Positions 9,688 through 17,952 of a stretch of 64,000 bases of DNA are shown one piece after another. A model generated the notes under the pieces. The model was not told the DNA's origin, ran no database searches, and was given only the letters and a program-made list of their open reading frames with translations. Each line of letters opens with the position of its first letter. Position 1 is the first letter of the stretch. Origin of the DNA: an uncultured Cardiobacterium sp. GTDB lineage: Bacteria; Pseudomonadota; Gammaproteobacteria; Cardiobacteriales; Cardiobacteriaceae. Location: NCBI RefSeq assembly GCF_938028825.1, contig NZ_CALIZP010000022.1:112012-176011 (forward strand). The letters are read 5' to 3'. A program made the translations under genes and the position numbers.

Positions 9688-9833
9688 AGTAGTAACCTGA
9701 AAAGTATGCTGCCCATAATCCGGGCAGGTTTGGCTGATTCTTCCAACTATGAGGACAATGGAAAAAATCTCTTCGTATTTCCTGTCCGCGCTATTGACAT
9801 ATTCGTTGAGCATGCATTTCAGGCCACCACCAG
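9688..9833. repeat. Non-coding inverted-repeat element, copy 1
   Basis: About 146 bp bounded by imperfect inverted repeats: GTAGTAACCTGAAAAGTATG on the left, and GTGGTGGCCTGAAATGCATG on the other strand from the right end (17 of 22 positions match over the full arms). The minus-strand sequence is clearly related, with only small indels, to 19295-19443. It looks like a MITE/REP-type element between pilE and the terminator. No conserved reading frame is shared between copies. Confidence 0.65.
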
Positions 9834-9856
9834 CACAGTTAGTTATACTGATGATT

Positions 9857-9886
9857 AAAAGCCCTCCCTACGGGGAGGGCTTTTTT
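9857..9886. terminator. Bidirectional terminator between pilE and the chimeric gene
   Basis: Stem GCCCTCCC / GGGAGGGC with a TACG loop, flanked by AAAA on the left and TTTTTT on the right. It can end transcripts from both pilE (+) and the convergent gene at 9897 (-). Confidence 0.88.
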
Positions 9887-9896
9887 GTGCCGCTTG

Positions 9897-10502
9897 TCAG
9901 GCATCGTAGGTGGTCGAAGCGGTGTCGCCGCCACTGCCGGTCCAGTTGGTGTGGTGGTATTTGCCGCGCGGTTGGTCGGTGCGTTCGTAGGTGTGCGCGC
10001 CGAAGTAGTCGCGCTGGGCTTGCAGCAGGTTGGCAGGTAGTTGTGCGCTGGTGTAGCCGTCGAGGAGGGTCAGCGCCGAGGTCATGCATGGCACGGGGAT
10101 GCCGTGGCTGATGGCCGCTTCCAGCGCGCCGGTCAGCTGTCCCAGCAGCACGATGCCGTGGGCGAAGAGCACGATTTTCAGCGGCAGGTGATGGGTGCGG
10201 CCAGCATTTAGTTTGTCAGCCAGCCAATGCCACCATACACGGCGGCGGCCAGCAGCGCGTGCAGCGACGGGCGCCGCGCGTTCGGGGAGGGCGTAGCGCA
10301 GCCAGTCAACCAGCAGCAGGATGCTACCCGGCAGCGCCATCAGCAGGGTGACAAGGAACTTCACGCTGACGATGGCGTCCTCGGCCGCTTTGTCCAGCAG
10401 GATTAGATACTGGGTAAGAAATAGTGCGACGCACAGCAGCCAGAGACTGCCGACGATAGCGGTCGGGCGTAGTTGTGGTTTGCGCTGCCGGACGGTTGGC
10501 AT
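9897..10502 (-). CDS. Chimeric membrane protein with a 6-phosphogluconate dehydrogenase C-terminal tail
   Basis: 201 residues in one frame. Residues 1 to about 125 have three hydrophobic segments (about 14-36, 44-66 and 106-126) and match no family I recognise. From about 130 to the end the protein is unmistakably the last 70 residues of a Gnd enzyme: HGIPVPCMTSALTLLDGY, PANLLQAQRDYFGAHTYER and a HTNWTG tail. The catalytic and NADP-binding parts of Gnd are absent, so it cannot be a working dehydrogenase. It follows the oxidoreductase gene by 3 bases, suggesting co-transcription. It may be a recombination product in which a gnd fragment replaced the end of a membrane protein. Confidence 0.7.
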   Translation of the reverse strand: MPTVRQRKPQLRPTAIVGSLWLLCVALFLTQYLILLDKAAEDAIVSVKFLVTLLMALPGSILLLVDWLRYALPERAAPVAARAAGRRRVWWHWLADKLNAGRTHHLPLKIVLFAHGIVLLGQLTGALEAAISHGIPVPCMTSALTLLDGYTSAQLPANLLQAQRDYFGAHTYERTDQPRGKYHHTNWTGSGGDTASTTYDA

Positions 10503-10505
10503 GGC

Positions 10506-11066
10506 TTAAGCGACGATTTCCCTGATTTTCGCAATCAGCCGGGCGGCGTGGGCGCGGGCTTGTTCTTTCTGCGCGTTGATGGCGGCGTTGTCATCGCGGG
10601 CGGTATAGCTGAGGCCGCAGGTGTAGATGGGCGGCACAAAGTCGAGGTTGCACAGGGCGGCGGTGCTCGCAAAGGCGGGGAAGTAGTCTTCCACGGTGTG
10701 TTGCATCGGGCCGTCTTTCCGGTAGGCGGCGGCAGGCGCACCGGTGGTGAAGGAGAAAAGCAGTTTTTTGCCGTCGAGTTTGCCTTCGCTGCCGTGCGAG
10801 AAGCCGTGCCGGAAGACTTGGTCCAGCCACAGTTTCAAGAGGCCGGGCATGGCATACCACGAGAAGGGGAATTGCAGCACGATGACGTCGGCTTTCAACA
10901 GCGCGGCCTGTTCGGCGGCGATGTCGAAGCGGTAGTCGGGATAGAGGCTGTCCAGGCGGCGGATTGCCGCCTCGGGCAGGGCTTTTTCGATTTCTTCGAG
11001 GATGGTGGCGTTCGCGACGGAGGTGCCGAGGTCGGGGTGGCCGGAGATAATCAGGACGTTTTTCAT
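10506..11066 (-). CDS. NAD(P)H-dependent oxidoreductase, flavodoxin-like fold
   Basis: 186 residues of the Flavodoxin_2 (MdaB/KefF/YwrO-like) family: start KNVLIISGHPDLGTSVAN for FMN phosphate binding, then DVIVLQFPFSWYAMPGLLKLW and FSFTTGAP. Likely a cytosolic quinone or electrophile reductase using FMN. It overlaps the end of the acetyltransferase gene by 4 bases. The (broken) LysR gene is divergent from this pair, a common arrangement for quinone reductases controlled by an electrophile-sensing LysR regulator. The exact substrate cannot be told. Confidence 0.85.
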   Translation of the reverse strand: MKNVLIISGHPDLGTSVANATILEEIEKALPEAAIRRLDSLYPDYRFDIAAEQAALLKADVIVLQFPFSWYAMPGLLKLWLDQVFRHGFSHGSEGKLDGKKLLFSFTTGAPAAAYRKDGPMQHTVEDYFPAFASTAALCNLDFVPPIYTCGLSYTARDDNAAINAQKEQARAHAARLIAKIREIVA

Positions 11067-11506
11067 AGTTTTTCCTTGGATCGGGTGAAGGTTTTGTGCA
11101 AGAAGTAGAGAGAATGGCCGGGCGAGCAGTCGGCGAGTTCGCCGAAAAGGGTGTATCCCATTTTTTCGTAGAAGCCGCGCGCCTGAAAATCTGCCGTATC
11201 CAGCCGTACGCCGACCAGCTGGCGGTCGCGGGCGAAATGTTCGGCCGCAGTAAGCAGCTGCCGGCCAAGACCCCGATTGCGGCAGGCCGCATCCACATAG
11301 AGCAGGTCCAAAAAATACCAGCCAAAGCGGACAAAGCCCACTGCCCCGCCAATCAGCCGTCCGCCGTCAAAGGCGAGGAAATTTCGTGTTTCCGCCGCAG
11401 ACGGGTTGGCGCGCAGCCAGGCGCAACGTGCGCGGTTGGCGGCGCGCAGGCGGTTTGCAATTTCACGACGGTGTTCCGCGTCGTTATCGGGGCGGATGGT
11501 AAACAT
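11063..11506 (-). CDS. GNAT-family N-acetyltransferase
   Basis: 147 residues. The acetyl-CoA loop is CRNRGLGRQLLTAAEHFAR, and the typical C-terminal strand and helix is GFYEKMGYTLFGELAD. Start at ATG 11506 (MFTIRPDNDAEH) is preferred because AGGA lies 8 bases before it; upstream in-frame ATGs lack a ribosome site. It is the first gene of the unit GNAT-oxidoreductase-chimera. The substrate is unknown; small-molecule or protein N-acetylation are both possible. Confidence 0.8.
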   Translation of the reverse strand: MFTIRPDNDAEHRREIANRLRAANRARCAWLRANPSAAETRNFLAFDGGRLIGGAVGFVRFGWYFLDLLYVDAACRNRGLGRQLLTAAEHFARDRQLVGVRLDTADFQARGFYEKMGYTLFGELADCSPGHSLYFLHKTFTRSKEKL

Positions 11507-11537
11507 CACAGGTTCCTGCATAACAAAGACGGCGCGC

Positions 11538-11543
11538 ATTATA
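11538..11543 (-). promoter_or_regulatory. -10 box of the acetyltransferase-oxidoreductase unit
   Basis: A perfect TATAAT on the minus strand about 32 bases before the GNAT start. No good -35 hexamer is seen, which is common for LysR-activated promoters. It lies in the 100-base divergent gap shared with the LysR gene. Confidence 0.45.
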
Positions 11544-11606
11544 GACAGGCGCAATTAGGCGGATTAGCCTGTAACTGCCTGAGACTCCCTTAGCCAAAAC
11601 CACACA

Positions 11607-12503
11607 ATGGACAACAGCATCTACGCCCAACTGAACCTCTTCCGCCTGATTGCCGCCGAAGGCAGCATCACCGCCGCCGCCCGCCGTCTCGGTATCACCA
11701 CGCCCTCCGCCAGCGCCGCGCTGAAACAGCTTGAAGGCAAAATCGGCGTGCCGCTCTGTACCCGCACCACCCGCGCCATCCACCTCACCGAAGCCGGGGA
11801 GCAACTGCTGGCGCGCACGGCCGACGCCCTGCTTACCCTGCATCAGGCGGTGGACGAGGCCCGCCGGGCGGGCGGCGAACCGGCCGGCTGCGTGCGCATC
11901 ACTCTGGCGCGCTTCGCCTATTAGCTTGTGCTGCGCCCCGTCTTCGCCGGCTTCTGCCGCCGCTATCCGCAGGTATGCCTGGAAATTTCCCTGAACGACG
12001 GCACCATCGATCTGGTCAGCAGCGGCTTCGACCTCGGCATCCGCTTCGGCAATGCCCTGGAAGAAGGCGTCATCGCCCGGCCGCTCTATCCGGCGCTGCG
12101 CGAGGGTCTTTATGCCGACACCGCCTATCTGCAACAGTACGGCACGCCGGCCACACCCGCCGACCTGCTGCATCATCGGCTTATCGGCTACCGCTTCATC
12201 ACCGCCAACCACCTCTACCCGCTGACCCTGCGGGAAAACGGGCAGGACATCACCGTCGCCCTGCCGATGGCGCTCGTTTGCAACGACATCGAGGTGATGA
12301 ACGACGCCGTGCGCGCCGGTCTCGGCCTGGGGCGCATTTTCGAGCCCATCCGCGACCGGCAGGGCGACCGCGGCGCCTTTATCCCCGTCCTCGAACCCTA
12401 CTGGCGCTCCTATCCGCCGATTTATCTTTATTACCGCCAGCAGACGCAAAAAGCGCGGCGGGTGCAGGTGCTGATTGATTATCTGCTGGGGCAGGGTGGG
12501 TGA
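11607..12503 (+). pseudogene. LysR-family transcriptional regulator interrupted by an amber codon
   Basis: Two pieces in the same frame make one full-length LysR protein (about 298 residues). The N-terminal helix-turn-helix is FRLIAAEGSITAAARRLGIT with SASAALKQLEGKIGVPLC. A TAG at 11922-11924 then stops translation at CVRITLARFAY, and the effector domain continues as LVLRPVFAGFCRRYPQ to 12503. There is no indel, so a single base change explains it. It is divergent from the acetyltransferase and oxidoreductase genes, its likely former targets. The N-terminal 105 residues could still be made as a lone DNA-binding domain. Confidence 0.85.
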
Positions 12504-12515
12504 TGCCCCGCCATG

Positions 12516-12540
12516 AAAAAAGCCGCAATGTTGCGGCTTT
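12516..12540. terminator. Terminator between the LysR gene and rbfA
   Basis: Stem AAGCCGCAA / TTGCGGCTT with a two-base loop, preceded by a run of A and so most effective for the minus-strand rbfA transcript. It lies in the convergent gap. Confidence 0.75.
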
Positions 12541-12545
12541 GGGTT

Positions 12546-12947
12546 TCAGGACTGCGTATCCGGGTCTTCTTCCGGCGGCGGCAGGTCCTTGACCAGGTCG
12601 TAGAGGAGGTTGTCCATGCGCGCGCCGTATTCCACGGAATCGTCATAGACAAAGGTGAGTTCCGGCACTTTGCGCGTGGTGAGCTTTTGCGCGAGGTGGT
12701 GGCGGAATTGTCCCGCGTGTTCGTTCAGGGCGCGGATGAGGTCCTGCCGTTCGCCCGGGTTGCTGATGACGTGGGTAACGTACACTTTGGCAAAGGACAG
12801 GTCGCGCGTGACCCGCACCGCCGTAATCGACAGCAGCGAGGCATGCGGGTGGTTGAGGATTTGCGCGATGAAGCCCGGCGTGAGTTCGCGCCGGATTTGT
12901 TCGCCGATGCGGCGGGTGCGGTCGCCGTGCTGTTTGTGGTGTTGCAT
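12546..12947 (-). CDS. rbfA: 30S ribosome-binding factor A
   Basis: 133-residue ribosome maturation factor that binds the 30S subunit and helps 16S 5'-end processing. Recognised by RTRRIGEQIRRELTPGFIAQ at the start, SITAVRVTRDLSFAKVYVTH, and the end TFVYDDSVEYGARMDNLLYD. The ATG at 12947 overlaps the infB stop by one base (TAATG), so translation is probably coupled. The usual next genes truB and rpsO are not here; a terminator follows at once. Confidence 0.95.
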   Translation of the reverse strand: MQHHKQHGDRTRRIGEQIRRELTPGFIAQILNHPHASLLSITAVRVTRDLSFAKVYVTHVISNPGERQDLIRALNEHAGQFRHHLAQKLTTRKVPELTFVYDDSVEYGARMDNLLYDLVKDLPPPEEDPDTQS

Positions 12948-15610
12948 TACAGGGTCCTTTCGACGGAGACGCGTTCGTAGCATTCAATCTGGTCGCCGAT
13001 GCGCACGTCGTTGTAATTTTTCACGCCGAGGCCGCATTCGGTGCCGGCGCGCACTTCGTTCACGTCATCCTTGAAGCGGCGCAGGGATTCGAGCGCGCCT
13101 TCGTAGATGACGATGTTGTTGCGCAGGACGCGGATGGGGTTGTTGCGTTTCAGGATGCCGTCTTCGACGATGCAGCCCGCCACGGTGCCGAATTTGGAGG
13201 AGCGGAAGACTTCGCGCACTTCGGCGAGGCCGATGATGTCTTCGCGCACTTCCGGTGAGAGCAGGCCCTGCATCGCCGCTTTCACCTGGTCGATGGCTTC
13301 GTAGATGATGCTGTAATAACGCAGGTCCACGCCTTCGTTTTCGACGAGTTTTTTCGCGTTGGCATCCGCGCGGACGTTGAAGGCGATGATGATAGCTTCG
13401 GAGGCGATGGCGAGTTGCACGTCGGATTCGGTGATGCCGCCGATGCCGGAGGCGATGATGTTCACCTTGACTTCGTCGGTGGCGAGTTTGAGCAGCGAGT
13501 CGGAGAGGGCTTCCACCGAGCCTTGCACGTCGGCCTTGATCATGAGGTTGACGGTCTGCACCTCGCCGCTGTCCGCATTGGCGAAAAGGTTTTCCAGTTT
13601 GGCTTTCTGCTGGCGGGCGATTTTGATTTCTTTGAATTTGCCCTGGCGGAAGTTGGCGATTTCGCGCGCCTTACGTTCGTTTTCGACGATGACGACTTCG
13701 TCGCCCGCGTTCGGGGTGCCGGAGAGACCGAGGATTTCGACAGGCGTCGAGGCACCTGCTTCTTTGAGTTCGTTACCGTTTTCATCCAGCATGGCGCGGA
13801 TTTTGCCGTATTCCATGCCGGCCAGCATGATATCGCCTTTTTTGACGAGGCCGGACTGGACGAGGACGGTGGCGACGCTGCCGCGCCCGCGATCAAGGCG
13901 GGATTCGATGACGACACCGCGCCCCATGCCGGTGGAGGGGGCGGTGAGTTCGAGGACTTCGGCCTGGATGAGGACTTTGTCGAGCAGGTCGTCGATGCCT
14001 TCGCCGCTTTTCGCCGAGACGTTGGCGAAGAGGTTTTCGCCGCCCCAGTCTTCGGCGACGACGCCGTATTGGGTCAGCTCGGATTTGACTTTATCCGGGT
14101 CGGCGTCGGGTTTGTCGATTTTGTTGACGGCGACGATGAGCGGCACTTTGGCGGCATTCGCGTGCTGGATGGCTTCGATGGTCTGCGGCATGACGCCGTC
14201 GTCGGCGGCGACGACGAGGATGACGATGTCGGTCGCATCCGCGCCGCGTGCGCGCATGGCGGTAAAGGCGGCGTGGCCGGGGGTGTCGAGGAAGGTGATG
14301 GTGCCTTTCGGGGTCTGCACGCGGTAGGCGCCGATGTGCTGGGTGATGCCGCCCGCTTCGCCGGCGACGACTTTGGTTTTGCGGATGTAGTCGAGCAGCG
14401 AGGTTTTGCCGTGGTCAACGTGGCCCATGATGGTGACGACGGGCGCGCGCTGGATGACGTTGCCCGCGTCTTCGGCGGCCTCGGCCATGACTTGCGCTTC
14501 GAGTTCGTTTTCTTTGAGCAGGATGTACTGGTGCCCCATCTCTTCGGCAACGAGGGCGGCGGTTTCCTGGTCGAGCAGCTGGTTGATGGTGACCATCGAG
14601 CCGAGTTTCATCATGACCTTGATGAGTTCGCCCGCCTTGACGCTCATTTTCTGCGCCAGTTCGCCGACGGTGATGGTTTCCGGGATACGCACTTCGCGCG
14701 AGACGGGGGCGACGGGTTTTTCGAATTTGCCGCCTTTGCGTTCGTTCTCGCGCGCGGGTTTGCCGCGCCCGCCACGGCCGCCGCCGCTGCGGCGCGGTTC
14801 GTCTTCGCCGCTGCGCCCGCCGCGCTTGCCGCCGCGTTCGGTTTTGCTTTTGCCGCCCGCGCCGCGCTCGCGCGTCTGGATGTGGAAGCGGCTTTCGGCT
14901 TCTTCTTCGTAGTTTTCCCGCTTGGCGACGTCTTGCAGGGCTTCCAGGCGCTGGCGTTCGAGTTCGGCGTGTTCCTGGGCGGCTTCTTTTTCGCGCGCTT
15001 CGTGTTTGCGCAACTGCGCTTCGGCGTTCTTTTTCGCTTCTTCCGCTTCGCGGATGCGCCGCTGTTTTTCCTGTTCGGCGAGGCTGGCGACCAGCGAGGC
15101 TTCGGCTTTGCGCCGTGCTTCTTCGGCTTCCAGCGCGGCCTGTTCTTCCTGTTCTTTGCGCGCCTTGCGGTCGGCTTCTTCGGCGAGGCGGCGGGCTTCG
15201 GCAGCCTGGGCTTCTTCGCGCGCGCGGGTTTCGCTGTCGCGCATGGCTTCGCCCTGGGCGAGGCGCTGCTGTTCGGCCATTTGTTTGGCGATTTCCAGCG
15301 GGCTCAGTTTTTTCTCGCCGCTTTTCTTGCCGCTGCCGCGCGGTTTTTTCGCGCCGCTTTCGCCGCCCGGTTTTTTGCCGGCAAGTTTGGCGTCACCGCC
15401 GCTCTTGCCGCCGCTTTTGTGTTCTTTCAGGCTGAGTTTTTTGTGCCCGCCGGTTTTTTTCGCCGCCATGTGTTTGGTGAGGGCGACTTTTTGCGCGGGG
15501 CTGAGGTCGTCTTCGGTGCTTTGTACGTTGATGCCCGCTTCGGCAAGTTGCGCCATCAGGCGGTTCACCGGGATTTTCAGTTGTTTGGCTACTTCTGCGA
15601 CTGTTGTCAT
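12947..15610 (-). CDS. infB: Translation initiation factor IF-2
   Basis: 887-residue GTPase that brings fMet-tRNA to the 30S subunit. It starts with an IF2-N domain (TVAEVAKQLKIPVNRLMAQL), followed by a long Lys/Glu/Ala-rich charged linker, a second IF2-N domain (VRIPETITVGELAQKMSVK), the G domain with GHVDHGKT near residue 395, FLDTPGH, NKIDKPDAD and SAKSGEGIDDLL, then domains II-IV ending IECYERVSVERTL. Length is typical. The next upstream gene, nusA, ends 18 bases before it. The initiator tRNA it uses is encoded at the head of the same cluster. Confidence 0.98.
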   Translation of the reverse strand: MTTVAEVAKQLKIPVNRLMAQLAEAGINVQSTEDDLSPAQKVALTKHMAAKKTGGHKKLSLKEHKSGGKSGGDAKLAGKKPGGESGAKKPRGSGKKSGEKKLSPLEIAKQMAEQQRLAQGEAMRDSETRAREEAQAAEARRLAEEADRKARKEQEEQAALEAEEARRKAEASLVASLAEQEKQRRIREAEEAKKNAEAQLRKHEAREKEAAQEHAELERQRLEALQDVAKRENYEEEAESRFHIQTRERGAGGKSKTERGGKRGGRSGEDEPRRSGGGRGGRGKPARENERKGGKFEKPVAPVSREVRIPETITVGELAQKMSVKAGELIKVMMKLGSMVTINQLLDQETAALVAEEMGHQYILLKENELEAQVMAEAAEDAGNVIQRAPVVTIMGHVDHGKTSLLDYIRKTKVVAGEAGGITQHIGAYRVQTPKGTITFLDTPGHAAFTAMRARGADATDIVILVVAADDGVMPQTIEAIQHANAAKVPLIVAVNKIDKPDADPDKVKSELTQYGVVAEDWGGENLFANVSAKSGEGIDDLLDKVLIQAEVLELTAPSTGMGRGVVIESRLDRGRGSVATVLVQSGLVKKGDIMLAGMEYGKIRAMLDENGNELKEAGASTPVEILGLSGTPNAGDEVVIVENERKAREIANFRQGKFKEIKIARQQKAKLENLFANADSGEVQTVNLMIKADVQGSVEALSDSLLKLATDEVKVNIIASGIGGITESDVQLAIASEAIIIAFNVRADANAKKLVENEGVDLRYYSIIYEAIDQVKAAMQGLLSPEVREDIIGLAEVREVFRSSKFGTVAGCIVEDGILKRNNPIRVLRNNIVIYEGALESLRRFKDDVNEVRAGTECGLGVKNYNDVRIGDQIECYERVSVERTL

Positions 15611-15628
15611 TGTTTTTGTCCCTCGTGT

Positions 15629-17119
15629 TTATCCACGAAACCACGGTTCGCGCGCTTTGAGTATGAGCGCCGAGGCTTGTTCTTGGTTCATGCCGGTGTA
15701 GGTCATGAGTTCGTCCACCGACAGTTCGGCCAGGTCTTCCCGGGTGTGCAGACCCTTTTCCTGCAAGGCGGCAGCGGCTGCTTCATCCAGCCCTTCCACA
15801 CCGGCAAGCGGTGTCTGCATTTCGTCTTCCGGCTCGACTTCTTCGACAAAGGCCTGTTGCAGCAGATGGTCGGCGGCGCGCTCAATCAGAGCATCGACGG
15901 TTTCTTCGTCGAAGTCTTCGATGGCGAGCAGCGCGTCGCGCTCGGCCGAGGCGACGGCTTCCGCCGTGCTGTATCCGGCGTTGGTGAGGAGGTCGGCGAT
16001 GTCGTCGTCCACGTCCAGCGCGGCGGCCAGTTCGCGTTCCTGCGCGTTCTGCATTTCTTCCTGCCGCGCGGCAAATTCGGCTTCGCTGAGGATGTTGATG
16101 TTCCAGCCGGTGAGTTCGCTGGCAAGGCGCACGTTCTGCCCGCCGCGTCCGACCGCCTGCGGCAGTTTGTTTTCCGGCACGGCGATGTCGATGGTTTTGC
16201 GCGCTTCGTCGGCGGCGGTCGCGCTGATTTGCGCCGGTGCCATCGCTTTGCGCACGAAGGTTTCCGGGTCGTCGTCCCAAAGGACGATGTCAACGCGTTC
16301 GCCCGCCAGTTCGTTCATCACGCCCTGCACGCGCGAGCCGCGCATGCCGACGCAGGCACCGACCGGATCGACACGCGGGTCGAAGGTGCGTACGGCGATT
16401 TTGGCGCGCAGGCCGGGGTCGCGCGCCACGCCCATGATTTCGATGATGCCGGTGCCGATTTCCGGCACTTCCAGGGTAAACAGCGCTTTCAGCATTTCCG
16501 GCGCGACGCGGCTGACTTCGAGCTGCGGCCCGCGCATTTCGAGGTTGACTTTGGCGAGGTAGCCGCGAATGCGGTCGCCGACGCGCAGGGTTTCGCGCGG
16601 AATCATGCCGTCGCGCAGGATGGTCGCCTCGACGCCGTTGACATCGACAATCACGTTGCCGCGTTCGTGGCGGCGGACGATGCCGTGTACCAGTGTGCCT
16701 TCTTCGGCGATGAAGCGGTCATAGACTTTGCGCCGCTCCGCCTCGCGCAGTTTCTGGATGATGATTTGTTTCGCCTGCTGCGCGCTGATGCGGCCGAAGG
16801 GCTCGTTCTCGATCGGGATTTCCAGCACATCGCCGACATGCAGGTTTTCTTCGGGATGTTCGATGGCGGCGACGCTTTCGCGCATTTCGGCGTCGGGGTT
16901 TTCCAGAATCGCCTCGTCATCCACAATCGACCACAGGCGGTAACTCTTGTATTCGCCGCTGCGCGGGTCAATCACCACCTTCGCGGCGATTTCTTCGTCG
17001 GGGTAGCGCTTGCGCGTCGCCGCCGCCAGCGCCGCTTCCAGCGCCTCGATAATCACGCTGCGGTCAACTTCCTTTTCGTTCGCTACCGCTTCCACGATGT
17101 TCAACAATTCTCTGGACAT
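15629..17119 (-). CDS. nusA: Transcription termination/antitermination factor NusA
   Basis: About 496-residue RNA polymerase accessory factor. The N-terminal domain begins MSRELLNIVEAVANEKEVD. An S1 domain follows, then KH1 with GMRGSRVQGVMNELAGERVD, KH2 with AVGRGGQNVRLASELTGWN, and two acidic C-terminal repeats as in enterobacteria. The start at 17119 is set by AAGGAG seven bases upstream. The rimP stop lies 11 bases ahead. The order rimP-nusA-infB-rbfA is the conserved proteobacterial one. Confidence 0.97.
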   Translation of the reverse strand: MSRELLNIVEAVANEKEVDRSVIIEALEAALAAATRKRYPDEEIAAKVVIDPRSGEYKSYRLWSIVDDEAILENPDAEMRESVAAIEHPEENLHVGDVLEIPIENEPFGRISAQQAKQIIIQKLREAERRKVYDRFIAEEGTLVHGIVRRHERGNVIVDVNGVEATILRDGMIPRETLRVGDRIRGYLAKVNLEMRGPQLEVSRVAPEMLKALFTLEVPEIGTGIIEIMGVARDPGLRAKIAVRTFDPRVDPVGACVGMRGSRVQGVMNELAGERVDIVLWDDDPETFVRKAMAPAQISATAADEARKTIDIAVPENKLPQAVGRGGQNVRLASELTGWNINILSEAEFAARQEEMQNAQERELAAALDVDDDIADLLTNAGYSTAEAVASAERDALLAIEDFDEETVDALIERAADHLLQQAFVEEVEPEDEMQTPLAGVEGLDEAAAAALQEKGLHTREDLAELSVDELMTYTGMNQEQASALILKAREPWFRG

Positions 17120-17130
17120 GGTTCTCTCCT

Positions 17131-17604
17131 TCAAAAAACGGGCACCAGACGTGCCTTATCCACATGGGCAAAATCGATTTCCACCGCTTCCGTCTCCCTG
17201 CCGTTTTGCACTTGCAGGGTGATGCGCTGCGCGGCCTCGTCCGTCGCGGCAATCACCCCCTCGAAACGGCGGCGCTTGCCGAGCGCAACACTCAAATCCA
17301 GCTTCACCGTCTGCCCGGTAAAGCGGACGAAATCGGCAAAGGTAAAGAGCGGGCGATCCAGACCGGGCGATGAGACTTCCAGCGTGTAGGACGCATTAAT
17401 CGGGTCTTCCACATCGAGAATCGGGTTCACCGCTTCCGTGACCGCCACCACGCCGTCCATATCGATGCCGCCTTCCGGCCGGTCCACATAAATGCGCAAA
17501 ACCGAATTGACCGAATTGTGGTGATATTCCACCCCGACCCACTCGAAACCCATGGATTCCACCACGGGCCTCAGCAGTTCCGTAACCTTCTCCTCGCGCG
17601 ACAC
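17131..17604 (-). CDS. rimP: Ribosome maturation factor RimP
   Basis: 157-residue 30S maturation factor. Motifs: VTELLRPVVESMGFEWVGVE, RIYVDRPEGGIDMDG, YTLEVSSPGLDRPLFTFADF and a C-terminal SH3-like part ending VDKARLVPVF. The open frame extends further upstream into the terminator and tRNA gene, so the start must be internal. GTG 17604, preceded by AAGGGGG, gives VSREEKVTELL, which matches the family N-terminus. Confidence 0.93.
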   Translation of the reverse strand: MSREEKVTELLRPVVESMGFEWVGVEYHHNSVNSVLRIYVDRPEGGIDMDGVVAVTEAVNPILDVEDPINASYTLEVSSPGLDRPLFTFADFVRFTGQTVKLDLSVALGKRRRFEGVIAATDEAAQRITLQVQNGRETEAVEIDFAHVDKARLVPVF

Positions 17605-17632
17605 AACGCCCCCTTCATGAAAACACATACAA

Positions 17633-17657
17633 CAAAAAAGCCCTTGAAGAAGGGCTT
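17633..17657 (-). terminator. Terminator/attenuator between tRNA-fMet and rimP
   Basis: Stem AAGCCCTT / AAGGGCTT with a four-base loop, followed on the minus strand by a run of six T. It ends the tRNA transcript or attenuates readthrough into rimP-nusA-infB. An equivalent arrangement exists in the E. coli metY-rimP leader. Confidence 0.85.
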
Positions 17658-17673
17658 GATAAAAAATCCGGTT

Positions 17674-17750
<77 letters not shown>

Positions 17751-17765
17751 TCTGACAGGGGCGCC

Positions 17766-17793
17766 ATTATAGGGGAAAGCGCACCACTTGCAA
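17766..17793 (-). promoter_or_regulatory. Sigma-70 promoter of the metY-rimP-nusA-infB operon
   Basis: Minus strand: -35 TTGCAA (17788-17793), 16-base spacer, -10 TATAAT (17766-17771), then a GC-rich discriminator (GGCGCC) as in stringently controlled stable-RNA promoters. The tRNA begins about 15 bases downstream of the -10 box. Confidence 0.78.
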
Positions 17794-17874
17794 GCCCCGC
17801 ATGAAAACCCGCGCTTTGGCACCGTTAAGCGGTTGACCGGAAAACACATATACAAACTTGGCACGCTGCTGGAA

Positions 17875-17903
17875 TTCAAGTCGGTGGCAGGCATTGTTAC
17901 AAT
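17875..17903 (+). promoter_or_regulatory. Possible sigma-70 promoter of the LRR gene
   Basis: TTCAAG (17875-17880), a 17-base spacer and TACAAT (17898-17903), about 50 bases before the LRR start. The -35 is a weak match. Confidence 0.4.
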
Positions 17904-17952
17904 GCCGCCATAAAACAACTGCAACTTCATTTACCCAACAAGGAAACCCTGC

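Noticed and set aside
13415..17389. A 1324-codon open frame on the plus strand opposite infB and nusA
   Set aside because: It is the antisense of two certain genes. The composition is Phe/Gly/Asp-rich, typical of the complement of GC-rich coding DNA, with no family signature.
17859..17876. TGGCACGCTGCTGGA upstream of the LRR gene as a sigma-54 promoter
   Set aside because: The -12 GC dinucleotide is absent; a sigma-70-like pair nearby is a better guess.
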